NCBI GenBank assembly: GCA_014874185.1
Contig: JACWAF010000039.1
Location: 1 to 64,000, forward strand
Source: Nitrospirota bacterium
GTDB lineage: Bacteria; Nitrospirota; Thermodesulfovibrionia; Thermodesulfovibrionales; JdFR-88
Direction: 5' to 3'
DNA length: 64,000 nucleotides
How positions within the stretch are numbered: the stretch's first letter is position 1; every line of letters starts with the position of its first letter. The position numbers and the translations under genes were made by a program. This document shows positions 30,735 to 39,684 of this stretch, one piece after another. Under the pieces are notes generated by a model. It saw only the letters and a list, made by a program, of their open reading frames with translations. It was not told where the DNA came from and did no database searches.

Positions 30735-32387
30735 ATGACCGGACTGGTTAGGAAAATCCTTGCGGCTGCTATGGGGAAGTGCCAAATAACCGCGCCCTCC
30801 CATATCGAAATAGAAGTGCCAAAGGAGGAAGCATATGGAGACCTCTCCACTCCCGTGGCGATGGGACTTGCCAAAGAACTCAGAAGGCCGCCCCGGAAGA
30901 TTGCCGAAGATATAGTGCGGTGCATCGGCGAAAAGGAACGGGATGAGTATTTCTCGCGGATAGAGATCGCCGGGGCCGGTTTCATAAATTTCACCTTCAG
31001 AGACGAGTTCATCCATCGGGAACTGAAAAGGCTCCTCGCCGAAAGGGAGAATTTCCTGAAAAGTGATATCGGGGGCGGGCTCAGGATACAGGTGGAGTTC
31101 GTGAGCGCAAACCCCACAGGCCCCCTCCATCTAGGGCACGGCAGGGGGGCGGCCGTGGGCGCGGCCCTTTCAAACCTCCTCATGAAGGCCGGTTTCCGGG
31201 TGGAAAAGGAATACTATATTAATGACGCGGGAAGACAGGTGGGCCTCCTTGGCGAGTCCGTCTTCGCCCGCTATCAGGAACTCCTCGGCATTGGCTATCC
31301 CTTCCCGGAGGACGGCTACAGGGGGGGATACATAATAGACCTGGCGAGAGAGATCATCGCCTCGGAAGGCGAAAAATATAAAAATTTTGATTACATCGCA
31401 TGCGAAAAATTCTTCAAGGAGTATTCCTGCGGCAGGATGCTGGAGCTTATAAGAAAAGACCTGGAGGCCTTCGGGGTGGTCTTCGACACCTGGCAGAGCG
31501 AGAAGGAGCTTTACGAGACCGGCGTGGTCGCGGAGATGTTCCGGTATTTGCGTGAAAAGGGCTTTGCCTACGAGAGCGAAGGGGCGATGTGGTTCAGCGC
31601 GACCCGTTTCGGGGACGAGAAGGACCGGGTCATAGAGAAGGCGAACGGGGAATACACCTACTTCGCATCGGATATCGCCTATCACAAAAAGAAAGTTGAC
31701 CGCGGCTTTGACGAACTGATAGACATCTGGGGCGCGGACCACCACGGCTATATCCCGCGCGTGAAGGCCGCGCTTCGCGCACTGGGTTATTCCGGCGACA
31801 AGCTTACGGTGGTCCTGGTGCAGATGGTGGCCCTCCTGCGGGGCGGGGTGCCGGTGCAGATGTCAAAGCGCTCCGGGGAGTTCGTCACGCTCAGGGAGGT
31901 GATGGACGAGGTGGGCGCGGACACGACCAAGTTCATATTCCTTACGAGGAGGCCGGACAGCCACCTGGAATTCGACCTTGAGACCGCGAAGGCCCAGTCT
32001 GCCGAAAACCCCGTCTTCTATGTGCAGTACGCAAACGCGCGCATAAGCAGCATCTTCCGGAACGCCAGGGAGCGCGGAATAGATGTTGATAACATTGCCG
32101 GCGAAAACATCCCCTTATTGAAGGAGCCCGAAGAGATAAGGCTGATAAAAAAACTTCTGCTTTATCCCATGGTCTTCGAAAATGCCGTGACCGCGCGCGA
32201 GCCGCACCGGATTACCTATTACCTGCAGGAGCTTGCGGGCCTCTTCCACCCCTACTACAACAGGCACCGCGTGCTTGGAGAGGAGCCGGAGCTTACTTCG
32301 GCAAGGCTGGCCCTGGCCGAGGCCGTAAGGATTGTGCTGCGGGAGGGGCTGGAGACCCTGGGTCTCACCGCCCCCGAGAGGATGTAA
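30735..32387 (+). CDS. argS: Arginyl-tRNA synthetase
   Basis: Class I synthetase of 550 residues. An N-terminal Add-1 domain precedes ANPTGPLHLGHGRG (the HIGH motif, around residue 120). The KMSKS counterpart is QMSKRSGEFVTL, and an anticodon-binding helical domain ends in the conserved GLETLGLTAPERM. Complete. Confidence 0.97.
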   Translation: MTGLVRKILAAAMGKCQITAPSHIEIEVPKEEAYGDLSTPVAMGLAKELRRPPRKIAEDIVRCIGEKERDEYFSRIEIAGAGFINFTFRDEFIHRELKRLLAERENFLKSDIGGGLRIQVEFVSANPTGPLHLGHGRGAAVGAALSNLLMKAGFRVEKEYYINDAGRQVGLLGESVFARYQELLGIGYPFPEDGYRGGYIIDLAREIIASEGEKYKNFDYIACEKFFKEYSCGRMLELIRKDLEAFGVVFDTWQSEKELYETGVVAEMFRYLREKGFAYESEGAMWFSATRFGDEKDRVIEKANGEYTYFASDIAYHKKKVDRGFDELIDIWGADHHGYIPRVKAALRALGYSGDKLTVVLVQMVALLRGGVPVQMSKRSGEFVTLREVMDEVGADTTKFIFLTRRPDSHLEFDLETAKAQSAENPVFYVQYANARISSIFRNARERGIDVDNIAGENIPLLKEPEEIRLIKKLLLYPMVFENAVTAREPHRITYYLQELAGLFHPYYNRHRVLGEEPELTSARLALAEAVRIVLREGLETLGLTAPERM

Positions 32388-32400
32388 GCCCATGAATTCA

Positions 32401-32430
32401 TTGACTCCGCTTCGGGCTAAGTTATAGAAT
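32401..32430 (+). promoter_or_regulatory. Candidate near-leaderless promoter for ilvE
   Basis: TTGACT (32401-32406), an 18-nt spacer and TAGAAT (32425-32430), then 10 nt to the ATG at 32441. Confidence 0.5.
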
Positions 32431-32440
32431 AGGTACTCGC

Positions 32441-33355
32441 ATGCTTGAAAAGACCGAAAAGATATGGATGGATGGAAAGCTCGTCCCCTGGGACGAGGCC
32501 AAGGTGCACGTGCTTACGCACTCGTTGCACTACGGCCTGGCCTTGTTCGAGGGCATAAGGTGCTATCAGACGGAGAAGGGCCCCGCCATCTTCCGGCTCC
32601 CCGAACACGTTAAAAGGCTGAAAGACTCGGCGCACATCTTCATGATAGAGATACCCTATTCCGAGGAGGAGATTGAAAAGGCCATAATCGATACGGTGCG
32701 CGCGAACGGCGGCAGGGAGTGCTACATAAGGCCGCTCGTCTATCTTGGCTACGGCGTGATGGGGATATCTTCGAAAGGCTGTCCGGTCAACCTCTCGATA
32801 GCTGTCTGGCCCTGGGGGGCATACTTTGGTGAAGACGGCATGAAGCACGGCATCCGGGCAAAGACGTCGTCCTTTATAAGGGGGCACGTGAACTCCAACA
32901 TGTCCAGGGCGAAGGTGACCGGCTCTTATGTGAACTCACAGCTCGCAAAAAAGGAGTCCGTCTCCTGCGGCTACGAGGAGGCACTTCTCCTTGACACCGA
33001 GGGGTATGTCTCGGAGGCAAGCGGCGCAAACGTGTTCATCGCCAGAAACGGCGCGCTGAAGACCACCCCGCTCACCTCGATACTGGAGGGAATAACAAGG
33101 GACACCATAATAGAGCTTGCCCGCGATCTGGGTATAGAATTAAAGGAAGAGCGCTTCACCAGGGACGAGGTCTACATCTCCGACGAGGCGTTCTTGACCG
33201 GCACGGCGGCCGAGGTGACACCCATCCGCGAGCTTGACGGCAGGGCGATAGGCACCGGGAATCCCGGCCCGATAGCGAAAAAGATCCAGGACCTCTTCTT
33301 CAGCATCGTAAAAGGCCGCGAGAAGAAGTACGACCACTGGCTGACGTACATCTGA
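32441..33355 (+). CDS. ilvE: Branched-chain amino acid aminotransferase
   Basis: Class IV PLP aminotransferase for the last step of Val/Leu/Ile synthesis, 304 residues. Motifs include HSLHYGLALFEGIRCY, the PLP-lysine region AKVTGSYVNSQLAKKE and the C-terminal FLTGTAAEVTPI. Complete. Confidence 0.95.
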   Translation: MLEKTEKIWMDGKLVPWDEAKVHVLTHSLHYGLALFEGIRCYQTEKGPAIFRLPEHVKRLKDSAHIFMIEIPYSEEEIEKAIIDTVRANGGRECYIRPLVYLGYGVMGISSKGCPVNLSIAVWPWGAYFGEDGMKHGIRAKTSSFIRGHVNSNMSRAKVTGSYVNSQLAKKESVSCGYEEALLLDTEGYVSEASGANVFIARNGALKTTPLTSILEGITRDTIIELARDLGIELKEERFTRDEVYISDEAFLTGTAAEVTPIRELDGRAIGTGNPGPIAKKIQDLFFSIVKGREKKYDHWLTYI

Positions 33356-33392
33356 TTTATTGAGAACTGCATAATTAAAGTCCGTTTTTGCA

Positions 33393-33504
33393 TGTCATTC
33401 CCGCGAAAGCGGGAATCCGGATTTAATTCAGTTAAAATCTTCCATGCTTAAAGGATTCGGATGATTTTTTCCAATCTGGATTCCGGGTCAAGCCCGGAAT
33501 GACA
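33393..33504. repeat. Composite palindromic repeat with TGTCATTCC termini (112 bp)
   Basis: The left arm starts TGTCATTCCCGCGAAAGCGG and folds on itself; the right arm ends CCCGGAATGACA and also folds on itself. The two ends are inverted relative to each other over TGTCATTCC and GGAATCC. This repeat type is common in intergenic DNA of many proteobacterial and related genomes. It follows ilvE in a 397-nt gap that otherwise holds another repeat and the cooC leader. Confidence 0.7.
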
Positions 33505-33590
33505 ACATAGGATATTAGTATTACAGGTTTCAATAGTTCAGCTCCGTTCTCCTTTCCCATACCTCTCTCCAGGTGTTAAAATAAAAAAAC

Positions 33591-33722
33591 GCAGGCTGTG
33601 AAAAACTCTTTTTACCCCTCACCCCCGCCCTCTCCCCCAAGGGGAGAGGGGTTGATATGATAGCTCCCCTTGAGGGGAGAGGTTGGGGGAAGGTGGATTT
33701 GAGGGCTTTTTCAGCAGTCTGC
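33591..33722. repeat. MITE/REP-like repeat upstream of cooC
   Basis: The ends pair imperfectly over about 45 nt: GCTGTGAAAAACTC on the left against the complement of GAGGGCTTTTTCAGCAGTC on the right. The core is CTCCCCCAAGGGGAGAGGGG followed by CTCCCCTTGAGGGGAG. Its core is shared with 10258-10360. It ends 30 nt before the cooC ATG, so it contributes to that gene's leader. Confidence 0.6.
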
Positions 33723-33752
33723 TAGACCGACTTTAAAAGGAGTTTCAAATAT

Positions 33753-34520
33753 ATGTCCTTCACCATAGCGTTCGCCGGAAAAGGCGGCACAGGCAAAACC
33801 AGCCTTGCCGCACTTACGATAAGATACCTCAAAGAGAGAAAGCACAAGCCCGTCCTTGCCGTTGACGCGGACAGCAACAGTTGCCTGAACGAGGCCCTTG
33901 GGCTTGACGTTCACGCCACCATAGGGAAACTGAGGGAGCAGTCCCTCCAGACCATCCGCGGCGGCGGCGAGCGCCCGGGCGGGATGAGCATGGAGGAGAT
34001 CTTCGACTGGCAGGTGCAGCAGTCCATCGTGGAGGCCGAGGGGTTCGACCTCATGGTGATGGGCAGGCCGGAGGGGCCGGGCTGCTACTGCGCGGCAAAC
34101 AACATCATCAGAAAATACACGGACAAATTCTCGGACAGCTATCCCTATACAGTCATCGACAACGAGGCCGGGATGGAGCACCTGAGCCGGAGGACGGCCC
34201 ACAGCGTGGACATACTCCTCGTCGTAAGCGACTCCACCCAGCGCGGCATCTACACGGCAAAGAGGATTAGCGGCCTGGTGGACGAGCTGTCATTGGACGT
34301 GAAGGAAAGGGCGCTGATAATAAACAAGGTGCCCGCCGGAGAGGAAGACACTTTGCGGAAGATCGCCGTAGAGACGGGCCTCAAGGCCCTGGGCCTCATT
34401 CCGCTTGATGAAAAAATCTTCCAGGGCGATCTGAAGGGAGAGCCCGTCTTCAAGCTCCCGGCCGATTCCGGGGCGCTGAAGGCCTTTTACACCGTCCTGG
34501 ACTCGCTCTCCATCCCGTAG
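33753..34520 (+). CDS. cooC: CooC-type carbon monoxide dehydrogenase maturation ATPase
   Basis: A MinD/ParA-like ATPase of 255 residues that in CO-metabolising organisms loads nickel into carbon monoxide dehydrogenase. The deviant Walker A is GKGGTGKTS (9-17). The CooC-specific CxC metal site is C111-Y-C113 in GPGCYCAANN, and VIDNEAGMEHLSRR is typical of CooC. No CO dehydrogenase gene is nearby, so it may serve an enzyme encoded elsewhere. AAAGGAG lies upstream of the ATG. Confidence 0.85.
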   Translation: MSFTIAFAGKGGTGKTSLAALTIRYLKERKHKPVLAVDADSNSCLNEALGLDVHATIGKLREQSLQTIRGGGERPGGMSMEEIFDWQVQQSIVEAEGFDLMVMGRPEGPGCYCAANNIIRKYTDKFSDSYPYTVIDNEAGMEHLSRRTAHSVDILLVVSDSTQRGIYTAKRISGLVDELSLDVKERALIINKVPAGEEDTLRKIAVETGLKALGLIPLDEKIFQGDLKGEPVFKLPADSGALKAFYTVLDSLSIP

Positions 34521-34556
34521 ATTTGTTCGAACCGATAACGTCCGGTTAAAAAACCC

Positions 34557-34700
34557 AATTAAAAGGCCCCTCTCCCGATGGGAGAGGGAGGAGCGAAGCG
34601 GAGGGTGAGGGAGGCGAATGTCTTTAGAAAAGAGGGACAACCCACCCCTCCCAGGAGGGGACTAAAATCCCCCTTTCCTAAAGGGGAAGGGAGGAAGATT
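34557..34700. repeat. C/G-rich inverted repeat block between cooC and nnrDE
   Basis: Contains CCCCTCTCCCGATGGGAGAGGG, which is a hairpin, followed by GGAGCGAAGCGGAGGGTGAGGG, and a second fold-back unit CCCCTCCCAGGAGGGG. Related in style to the other C/G palindromes here but not a clear copy. No coding potential. Confidence 0.5.
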
Positions 34701-34780
34701 ACCGAATGCATTTCATTTCCATTTTTTCAATGCGGCAGTGCTCTTCTGCACTTTATTCAGTCTCCCCTTTTTTCAAATGC

Positions 34781-34786
34781 TATAAT
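34781..34786 (+). promoter_or_regulatory. Perfect TATAAT box 6 nt before the nnrDE start codon
   Basis: The consensus -10 hexamer TATAAT is followed by TGAGCC and then the ATG at 34793, so transcription would start at or within a base or two of the A of the ATG. No Shine-Dalgarno sequence and no good -35 box. Confidence 0.5.
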
Positions 34787-34792
34787 TGAGCC

Positions 34793-36346
34793 ATGAAAAT
34801 CGCCTCCGCCCAAGAGATGCGCGAGATAGACCGGCGCACCATAGAGGAATACGGCATCTGCTCGCTGGTCCTGATGGAAAGGGCCGGCCTGAACGTGGCC
34901 GAAAAGGCGCGCGAAATCACAAAGCCGCAGAAGACCATCGTGCTCTGCGGTGCGGGCAACAACGGCGGAGACGGGCTTGTGGCTGCACGGCTCCTTAAAA
35001 ACCTCGACTGGAACGTGAAGGCCTTTTTCCTTGGCAGCGAAACCAAAGCCAGCGAGGACTGCAAAACTCAACTCAGGCTAGCTAGAAAATTCGGCGTGCC
35101 GGTCGTCTCGATGCATCCGGACGACAAAGACCTTCACGCGGCCCTTGTAATAGACGCCATCTTCGGCACCGGCCTCTCAAAACCCATTACGGGCCGGCTC
35201 GCGGAGACGATCAAACTTGTGAACGCCTCCGGCAACACGGTTATAGCCGTGGACATCTCATCAGGCATCTCCTCCGATACGGGCGAGGTGATGGGTGCAG
35301 CCGTCGAGGCGGATTATACGGTCACTTTCGGCCTTCCAAAAGCGGGCCATTTCCTTTTTCCCGGTCCTGCTTCAGCAGGACACACGGGGAAACTCACTAT
35401 CAGCGATATAGGATTTCCACAGGAATTATTGAAACAGGACTCTCTCAAGCTTGAACTTCCTGAAAGAGAAGACATGGCCATGCTGGTGCCGGAGAGGCCG
35501 TCCCATTCATACAAGAACACCTACGGGCACGTGCTTTCGGTCTGCGGCTCAACCGGGAAGACCGGGGCGGCGATGCTCTGCGCCAGGGCCGTCCTCCGGA
35601 CCGGGGCGGGGCTTGTGACAACGGGCATGCCGGAAGAGCTTTTAAGCGTATACGAGACCCTTGTGCTGGACGAGATGACGCTCCCCCTGCCCTCCAAGGG
35701 GGGCGGGCTCTCGGCCCAGGCATCCGGCGCTATACTCGATTTCATGCACGGGCGAGGGGACGTGCTTGCGATGGGACCGGGAATAGGCCACACGCCAGAT
35801 ACACAAAAGATCATGGCGGAACTCATATCGAAATGCGCCTCCCCGATGGTGCTGGACGCGGACGCGCTGAACTCGCTGAAAGGAAATTACAAACTCCTTC
35901 AAAAGGCGAAGGCCCCTATTGTGCTCACCCCGCATCCGGGCGAGATGGGAAGGCTGCTTGACGTTTCGGCCCCTGATGTGGAGAAGGACAGGATCGGAAA
36001 GGCGCTTTTCCTTGCGAAAGAGTCCGGCGCCTGTGTTGTGTTAAAAGGCGTGCCCACGGTGATAGCCAGCCCGGAAGGGAATGCGTATCTGAACCCTACC
36101 GGCTCACCCGCGATGGCAAAGGCCGGTATGGGAGACGTGCTCACAGGGATGATTGCCGCGCTGATGGCACAGGGGCTTCCCCCGTTGGACGCCGCGCTCC
36201 TTGGCGTCTACGCGCACGGGCTTGCCGGGGAGCTGGCCGCGGCGGAAAAGGGAGTTCATTCTGTTCTCGCCTCCGACCTGCACGATACAATCGGCCGCGC
36301 CATAAATGATTTATTAGAGGTCTCGTCCCAGGATGTACATGATTAA
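34793..36346 (+). CDS. nnrD: Bifunctional NAD(P)H-hydrate epimerase / ADP-dependent dehydratase
   Basis: Repairs hydrated NAD(P)H. The 517 residues comprise an N-terminal YjeF_N epimerase (about 1-210, GAGNNGGDGLVAARLL) and a C-terminal ribokinase-like dehydratase (about 225-505, PTGSPAMAKAGMGDVLTGM with the catalytic Asp in AGMGDV). The last nine to twelve residues (EVSSQDVHD) are encoded by the left end of a MITE-like element, so the native C-terminus was probably altered when it inserted. Known also as YjeF/Nnr. Confidence 0.93.
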   Translation: MKIASAQEMREIDRRTIEEYGICSLVLMERAGLNVAEKAREITKPQKTIVLCGAGNNGGDGLVAARLLKNLDWNVKAFFLGSETKASEDCKTQLRLARKFGVPVVSMHPDDKDLHAALVIDAIFGTGLSKPITGRLAETIKLVNASGNTVIAVDISSGISSDTGEVMGAAVEADYTVTFGLPKAGHFLFPGPASAGHTGKLTISDIGFPQELLKQDSLKLELPEREDMAMLVPERPSHSYKNTYGHVLSVCGSTGKTGAAMLCARAVLRTGAGLVTTGMPEELLSVYETLVLDEMTLPLPSKGGGLSAQASGAILDFMHGRGDVLAMGPGIGHTPDTQKIMAELISKCASPMVLDADALNSLKGNYKLLQKAKAPIVLTPHPGEMGRLLDVSAPDVEKDRIGKALFLAKESGACVVLKGVPTVIASPEGNAYLNPTGSPAMAKAGMGDVLTGMIAALMAQGLPPLDAALLGVYAHGLAGELAAAEKGVHSVLASDLHDTIGRAINDLLEVSSQDVHD

Positions 36347-36476
36347 CAAATCCCTCCTGACTTCCCTTTGTCAAAGGGCCTTTTCCAAAGGGAGGGATTA
36401 CCCCTCTTTGAAAAAGAGGGGCGAGGGGAGATTTTCCATAAAAATGTCCATTCAATTATGAGACCCTCGATAAGTG
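36308..36476. mobile_element. MITE-like element, copy 2 (169 bp), overlapping two genes
   Basis: The right end (36455-36476) matches the right end of copy 1 at 20 of 22 positions, including ATTATGAGACC. The left end (36308-36329) is more degraded but keeps GGTCTC and the following AGGATG. The interior shares CCCTCCTGAC, TTTGTCAAAGGGC, CCAAAGGGAGG and GATTTTCC with copy 1. Its left end codes for the nnrD C-terminus and stop; its last three bases are the GTG start codon of the laccase-domain gene. Confidence 0.7.
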
Positions 36477-37169
36477 TCCGCTGAGCCGGTCGTCATAGAG
36501 CCCCCGGTATTCAAAGACCTGCCCGTTAAGGCCTTCTTCACGGGAAAAGAGCCCGGCTTTGAGAGGACAAAAATAGCGAAGCTCTTCGATATAAATGATA
36601 AAAATCTTTTTTATCCGGTACAGAAGCATGCCGATGAGATCGCCGTCCTGAGGACGCCGCCTTCAGGCCCTCCGCCCGTTGCCGACGCGGTCATAACCAA
36701 CCTTACCGGAATAGCAATAGGAATCCAGGTGGCCGACTGCGTGCCCATTCTGTTATATGACAAAAAAGCCGGGGTGATAGGGGCCGTCCACGCGGGCTGG
36801 CGCGGAACGGCGGAGGGGATACTCAAAAAGACCCTATTGAAAATGGAAGGGGTTTTCTCGTCCGACATCGGCGACATCCTCATCGCCATAGGCCCGGCGA
36901 TAAGGGTTTGCTCTTATGAGGTCGGCCGGGATGTGCTGGAAAAGGTCATCTCCCGGACGGGGGAAGGCGATTATCATACCGGAAAAAACGGGAAGCCCCG
37001 GCTGGACCTGCCGCTTGCCAATATGGCCCAGGCGGTTTCCGCTGGCGTGCCGGAAGAAAAAATCTGGGTTTCACGCGAGTGCACATTCTGCGATGCGGAC
37101 ACGTTTAATTCTTATCGCAGGGACGGGCGGAGTGCGGGCAGGCAGGGCGGCTTTATAATGAAATACTGA
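36474..37169 (+). CDS. pgeF: Laccase-domain (YfiH/PgeF) purine nucleoside-type hydrolase
   Basis: A 231-residue protein of the multicopper polyphenol oxidase-like family, now known to act on purine nucleosides or on cell-wall-editing substrates. The zinc-site residues are His in QKHADE, Cys in ADCVPILLYD and His in VHAGWRGT. The late CTFCDADTFNSYRRDG has Asn where relatives often have His in FHSYRR. The GTG at 36474 is the only start that fits; it lies in the end of a MITE-like element and has no Shine-Dalgarno. The specific reaction is unconfirmed. Confidence 0.85.
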   Translation: MSAEPVVIEPPVFKDLPVKAFFTGKEPGFERTKIAKLFDINDKNLFYPVQKHADEIAVLRTPPSGPPPVADAVITNLTGIAIGIQVADCVPILLYDKKAGVIGAVHAGWRGTAEGILKKTLLKMEGVFSSDIGDILIAIGPAIRVCSYEVGRDVLEKVISRTGEGDYHTGKNGKPRLDLPLANMAQAVSAGVPEEKIWVSRECTFCDADTFNSYRRDGRSAGRQGGFIMKY

Positions 37170-37180
37170 AAGGAGCGGAT

Positions 37181-37630
37181 ATGCCCACGGCAAAAGAGAT
37201 AATGAAGAAAAAAGTCATCACGCTGTCGCCGGAGATGACGGTGGAGGAGGCCGGAAGGCTCTTCATGGAAAAAGGGATAAGCGGCGCGCCCGTTGTGGAT
37301 TCTGAAGGGAGGCTCACCGGTATTGTCACGGAAAACGATCTTATTACGAAAAACAGGCGGCTCCATATCCCGACCATACTCAGGATTTTCGACTTGTATA
37401 TCGCCGTGAGCGGCAGGGGCGAAATGGAGGACGAGATAAGGAAGATGGCCGCCTATCTTGTGCGGGACATCGCCACAAAGGACGTGATAACGATATCGGA
37501 GGAGACCGGCCTGGAAGACATCGCCACTATTATGACCGATAAAAGGATACATCTGCTGCCGGTCATGAGGGGCGGGAAGATGGTGGGCATTGTAGGCAGG
37601 CATGAAGTGCTGAAGGCCATGGCCGGATAG
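37181..37630 (+). CDS. Tandem CBS-domain protein
   Basis: A 149-residue protein made of two CBS motifs (about 6-60 and 92-147) with MKKKVITLSPEMTVEEAGRL and VTENDLI / VGRHEVLKAM ends. It probably binds an adenine nucleotide in its cleft and acts on an unknown partner. AAAGGAG precedes the ATG. Confidence 0.88.
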   Translation: MPTAKEIMKKKVITLSPEMTVEEAGRLFMEKGISGAPVVDSEGRLTGIVTENDLITKNRRLHIPTILRIFDLYIAVSGRGEMEDEIRKMAAYLVRDIATKDVITISEETGLEDIATIMTDKRIHLLPVMRGGKMVGIVGRHEVLKAMAG

Positions 37631-37641
37631 GGTTCTTCCGG

Positions 37642-38106
37642 GTGCTGACGTTAAAAAGCGCAAGTGAAAAGGAGACCAAAAAGATCGGCGAGAGGCTTGG
37701 CAGATTGCTCAGGCCGGGCGATACGGTCTATTTATACGGGGACCTGGGGGCCGGGAAGACGGTGCTTGTGAAAGGAATCGCAAAAAGTTTCGGGATACCT
37801 GAAAAAGAGGTAGCGAGCGCCAGCTTCACCATAGTGGCCGAGCACGAGGGGACATACAGAGATAAAAAAATCCCTTTTTTCCATATAGACCTCTACAGGC
37901 TTGAGGGCGGCCGGGATGCCTGGGAGATCGGGATAGAGGAATACATCGGGGGCCACGCGGTCTCGGTGATCGAGTGGGCGGAAAAACTTGGCGAGGCGCC
38001 TGACGGGATACGGGTGAATATCGAGGTTGTGCCCGGCCCGGCCAGAGAGATTATAATAGAAGGCGTAAATGAAAAGGATTGGGATAATCGGAAAAGAGGG
38101 CGCTGA
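37642..38106 (+). CDS. tsaE: tRNA threonylcarbamoyladenosine biosynthesis ATPase TsaE
   Basis: P-loop partner of TsaB/TsaD in making t6A37 of tRNA. It has 154 residues, Walker A GDLGAGKTVLVKG, the switch-like SASFTIVAEH and the late VIEWAE. It starts at GTG 37642 and overlaps nadK by 38 nt. Confidence 0.93.
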   Translation: MLTLKSASEKETKKIGERLGRLLRPGDTVYLYGDLGAGKTVLVKGIAKSFGIPEKEVASASFTIVAEHEGTYRDKKIPFFHIDLYRLEGGRDAWEIGIEEYIGGHAVSVIEWAEKLGEAPDGIRVNIEVVPGPAREIIIEGVNEKDWDNRKRGR

Positions 38107-38929
38107 AGAGCCCGCCCGCATAGTTGAAGGCCTCATCCCCTGGCTGGCTGGCAAGGGGATTGAAGCCTATGTGGACGAGGACACGGCGGCAAAACTCCCG
38201 CAGAGTTTGCCCGTTAAGGCCCATCCGCGCGCCAAGCTGCCCGAACTGGTGGAGATGATGGTCGTCCTTGGGGGCGACGGCACCATGCTTTCCGCGGCCC
38301 GGCTTGTGAGCGGGCTTGGCATCCCCATACTGGGCGTAAATCTGGGCGGCCTGGGGTTCATAACCGAGGTGGGCAGGGGCGACCTCTACAGCGCCATGGA
38401 AAGGGTGCTTGCCGGAGACTGCCCGTGCGAGGAAAGGATGATGCTGAATGCCGTCATCCGGAGGCATGGCGAGCGCATAGCCGAGTACACGGTATTGAAC
38501 GACGTGGTCGTGAACAAGGGGGCGACCGCAAAGATCATAGAGATAGAGACTTATGTGAACGGGGCCTTCATGACCACGTTCCGGGCGGACGGCCTCATCG
38601 CGTCCACGCCCACCGGCTCCACGGCGTACTGCCTTTCGGCCGGCGGCCCGGTGCTGTACCCCACTGTTGAAAGTATCGTGCTGGTCCCCATATGTTCGCA
38701 CACGCTTGCCATCCGCCCGATAGTGCTGCCGGACAGCGCCGAGGTGGAGATAAAATGCATAACTCCGGGAAGCGAGGTCTTCCTTGCCATGGACGGTCAG
38801 GTGGGGTTTTCGCTCCGGGAGCGGGACAGCGTTATAGTCAAAAAATGTCCCAACAAAACAAAGCTCCTCATACCCTTTGAGAGGGATTATTTCCAGGTGC
38901 TGAGGGAGAAGCTCAGATGGGGCAGATGA
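38069..38929 (+). CDS. nadK: NAD kinase
   Basis: ATP-dependent phosphorylation of NAD+ to NADP+. It has 286 residues with the hallmarks GGDGTML, NLGGLGFIT, the NE/D-type LNDVVV and TPTGSTAY. NADP(H) supply links loosely to the nearby nnrDE repair gene. It overlaps tsaE at the 5' end and the glycosylase gene at the 3' end. Confidence 0.96.
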   Translation: MKRIGIIGKEGAEEPARIVEGLIPWLAGKGIEAYVDEDTAAKLPQSLPVKAHPRAKLPELVEMMVVLGGDGTMLSAARLVSGLGIPILGVNLGGLGFITEVGRGDLYSAMERVLAGDCPCEERMMLNAVIRRHGERIAEYTVLNDVVVNKGATAKIIEIETYVNGAFMTTFRADGLIASTPTGSTAYCLSAGGPVLYPTVESIVLVPICSHTLAIRPIVLPDSAEVEIKCITPGSEVFLAMDGQVGFSLRERDSVIVKKCPNKTKLLIPFERDYFQVLREKLRWGR

Positions 38930-39684
38930 AGCCAGGCGGGATAAGAAAGGCCCTCGAACTGCTGGACGCGCTGGGTATAGAGAAGATCCCCGTCCCGGAG
39001 ATAAAGGCAAGACCGGTACGTAGGGGCGCTGCTTGCCGCGTCAGGAGCAGGCGGACCGTACCGGATAAAAGGGAGGCATTGGAGGCCCTGCGCGCCGAAA
39101 TGGGCGATTGCAGCCGGTGCAAGCTCTCGGCCGGCAGGACGAATATAGTATTCGGGGAGGGAAACCCGGATGCGGAGCTTATGTTCATAGGCGAGGCCCC
39201 GGGAAGGGATGAAGACATCCAGGGCAGACCCTTTGTGGGCAAGGCGGGCGTGGAACTCACAAAACTCATACAAAGGATAGGCTTCGAAAGAGAGGAAGTC
39301 TATATAGGCAATATCTGCAAATGCAGGCCGCCGGAGAACCGCAACCCGCAGCCGGACGAGATAGCCGCCTGCCTTCCCATCATAAAAGGCCAATTATCCA
39401 TAATCTCTCCGCGCGTGATCATAGCCCTTGGCAACATAGCCGTGCGGTCTCTCTTTTCAATAGAGACCCCCATCTCCCATGTGCGCGGAAAGGTGATGGA
39501 ATACGAGGGGATACCCGTAGTGCCCACGTTTCACCCGGCCTATTGGCTGCGGAACTCGTTTGGCAAATGGGACAGCCTGAGAGACGCGATCGTGGCGCTG
39601 GACATCCTGGGGAGAAAAGAAAAGAGCGCCGAGCTTAAGGAATTCATCAAGAAATACGGCAACAAAAAGGGCGGGGCGGGGTGA
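38917..39684 (+). CDS. Type-4/5 [4Fe-4S] uracil-DNA glycosylase
   Basis: Removes uracil from DNA. The 255 residues carry an N-terminal extension of about 50, then the cluster cysteines CSRC and, later, CKC, plus another Cys in AACLPII. The glycosylase motifs are GEAPGRDED near residue 90 and FHPAYWLRN. The family is also annotated as phage-SPO1 DNA polymerase-related (TIGR00758). It forms a DNA-repair neighbourhood with recN. Confidence 0.9.
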   Translation: MGQMKPGGIRKALELLDALGIEKIPVPEIKARPVRRGAACRVRSRRTVPDKREALEALRAEMGDCSRCKLSAGRTNIVFGEGNPDAELMFIGEAPGRDEDIQGRPFVGKAGVELTKLIQRIGFEREEVYIGNICKCRPPENRNPQPDEIAACLPIIKGQLSIISPRVIIALGNIAVRSLFSIETPISHVRGKVMEYEGIPVVPTFHPAYWLRNSFGKWDSLRDAIVALDILGRKEKSAELKEFIKKYGNKKGGAG

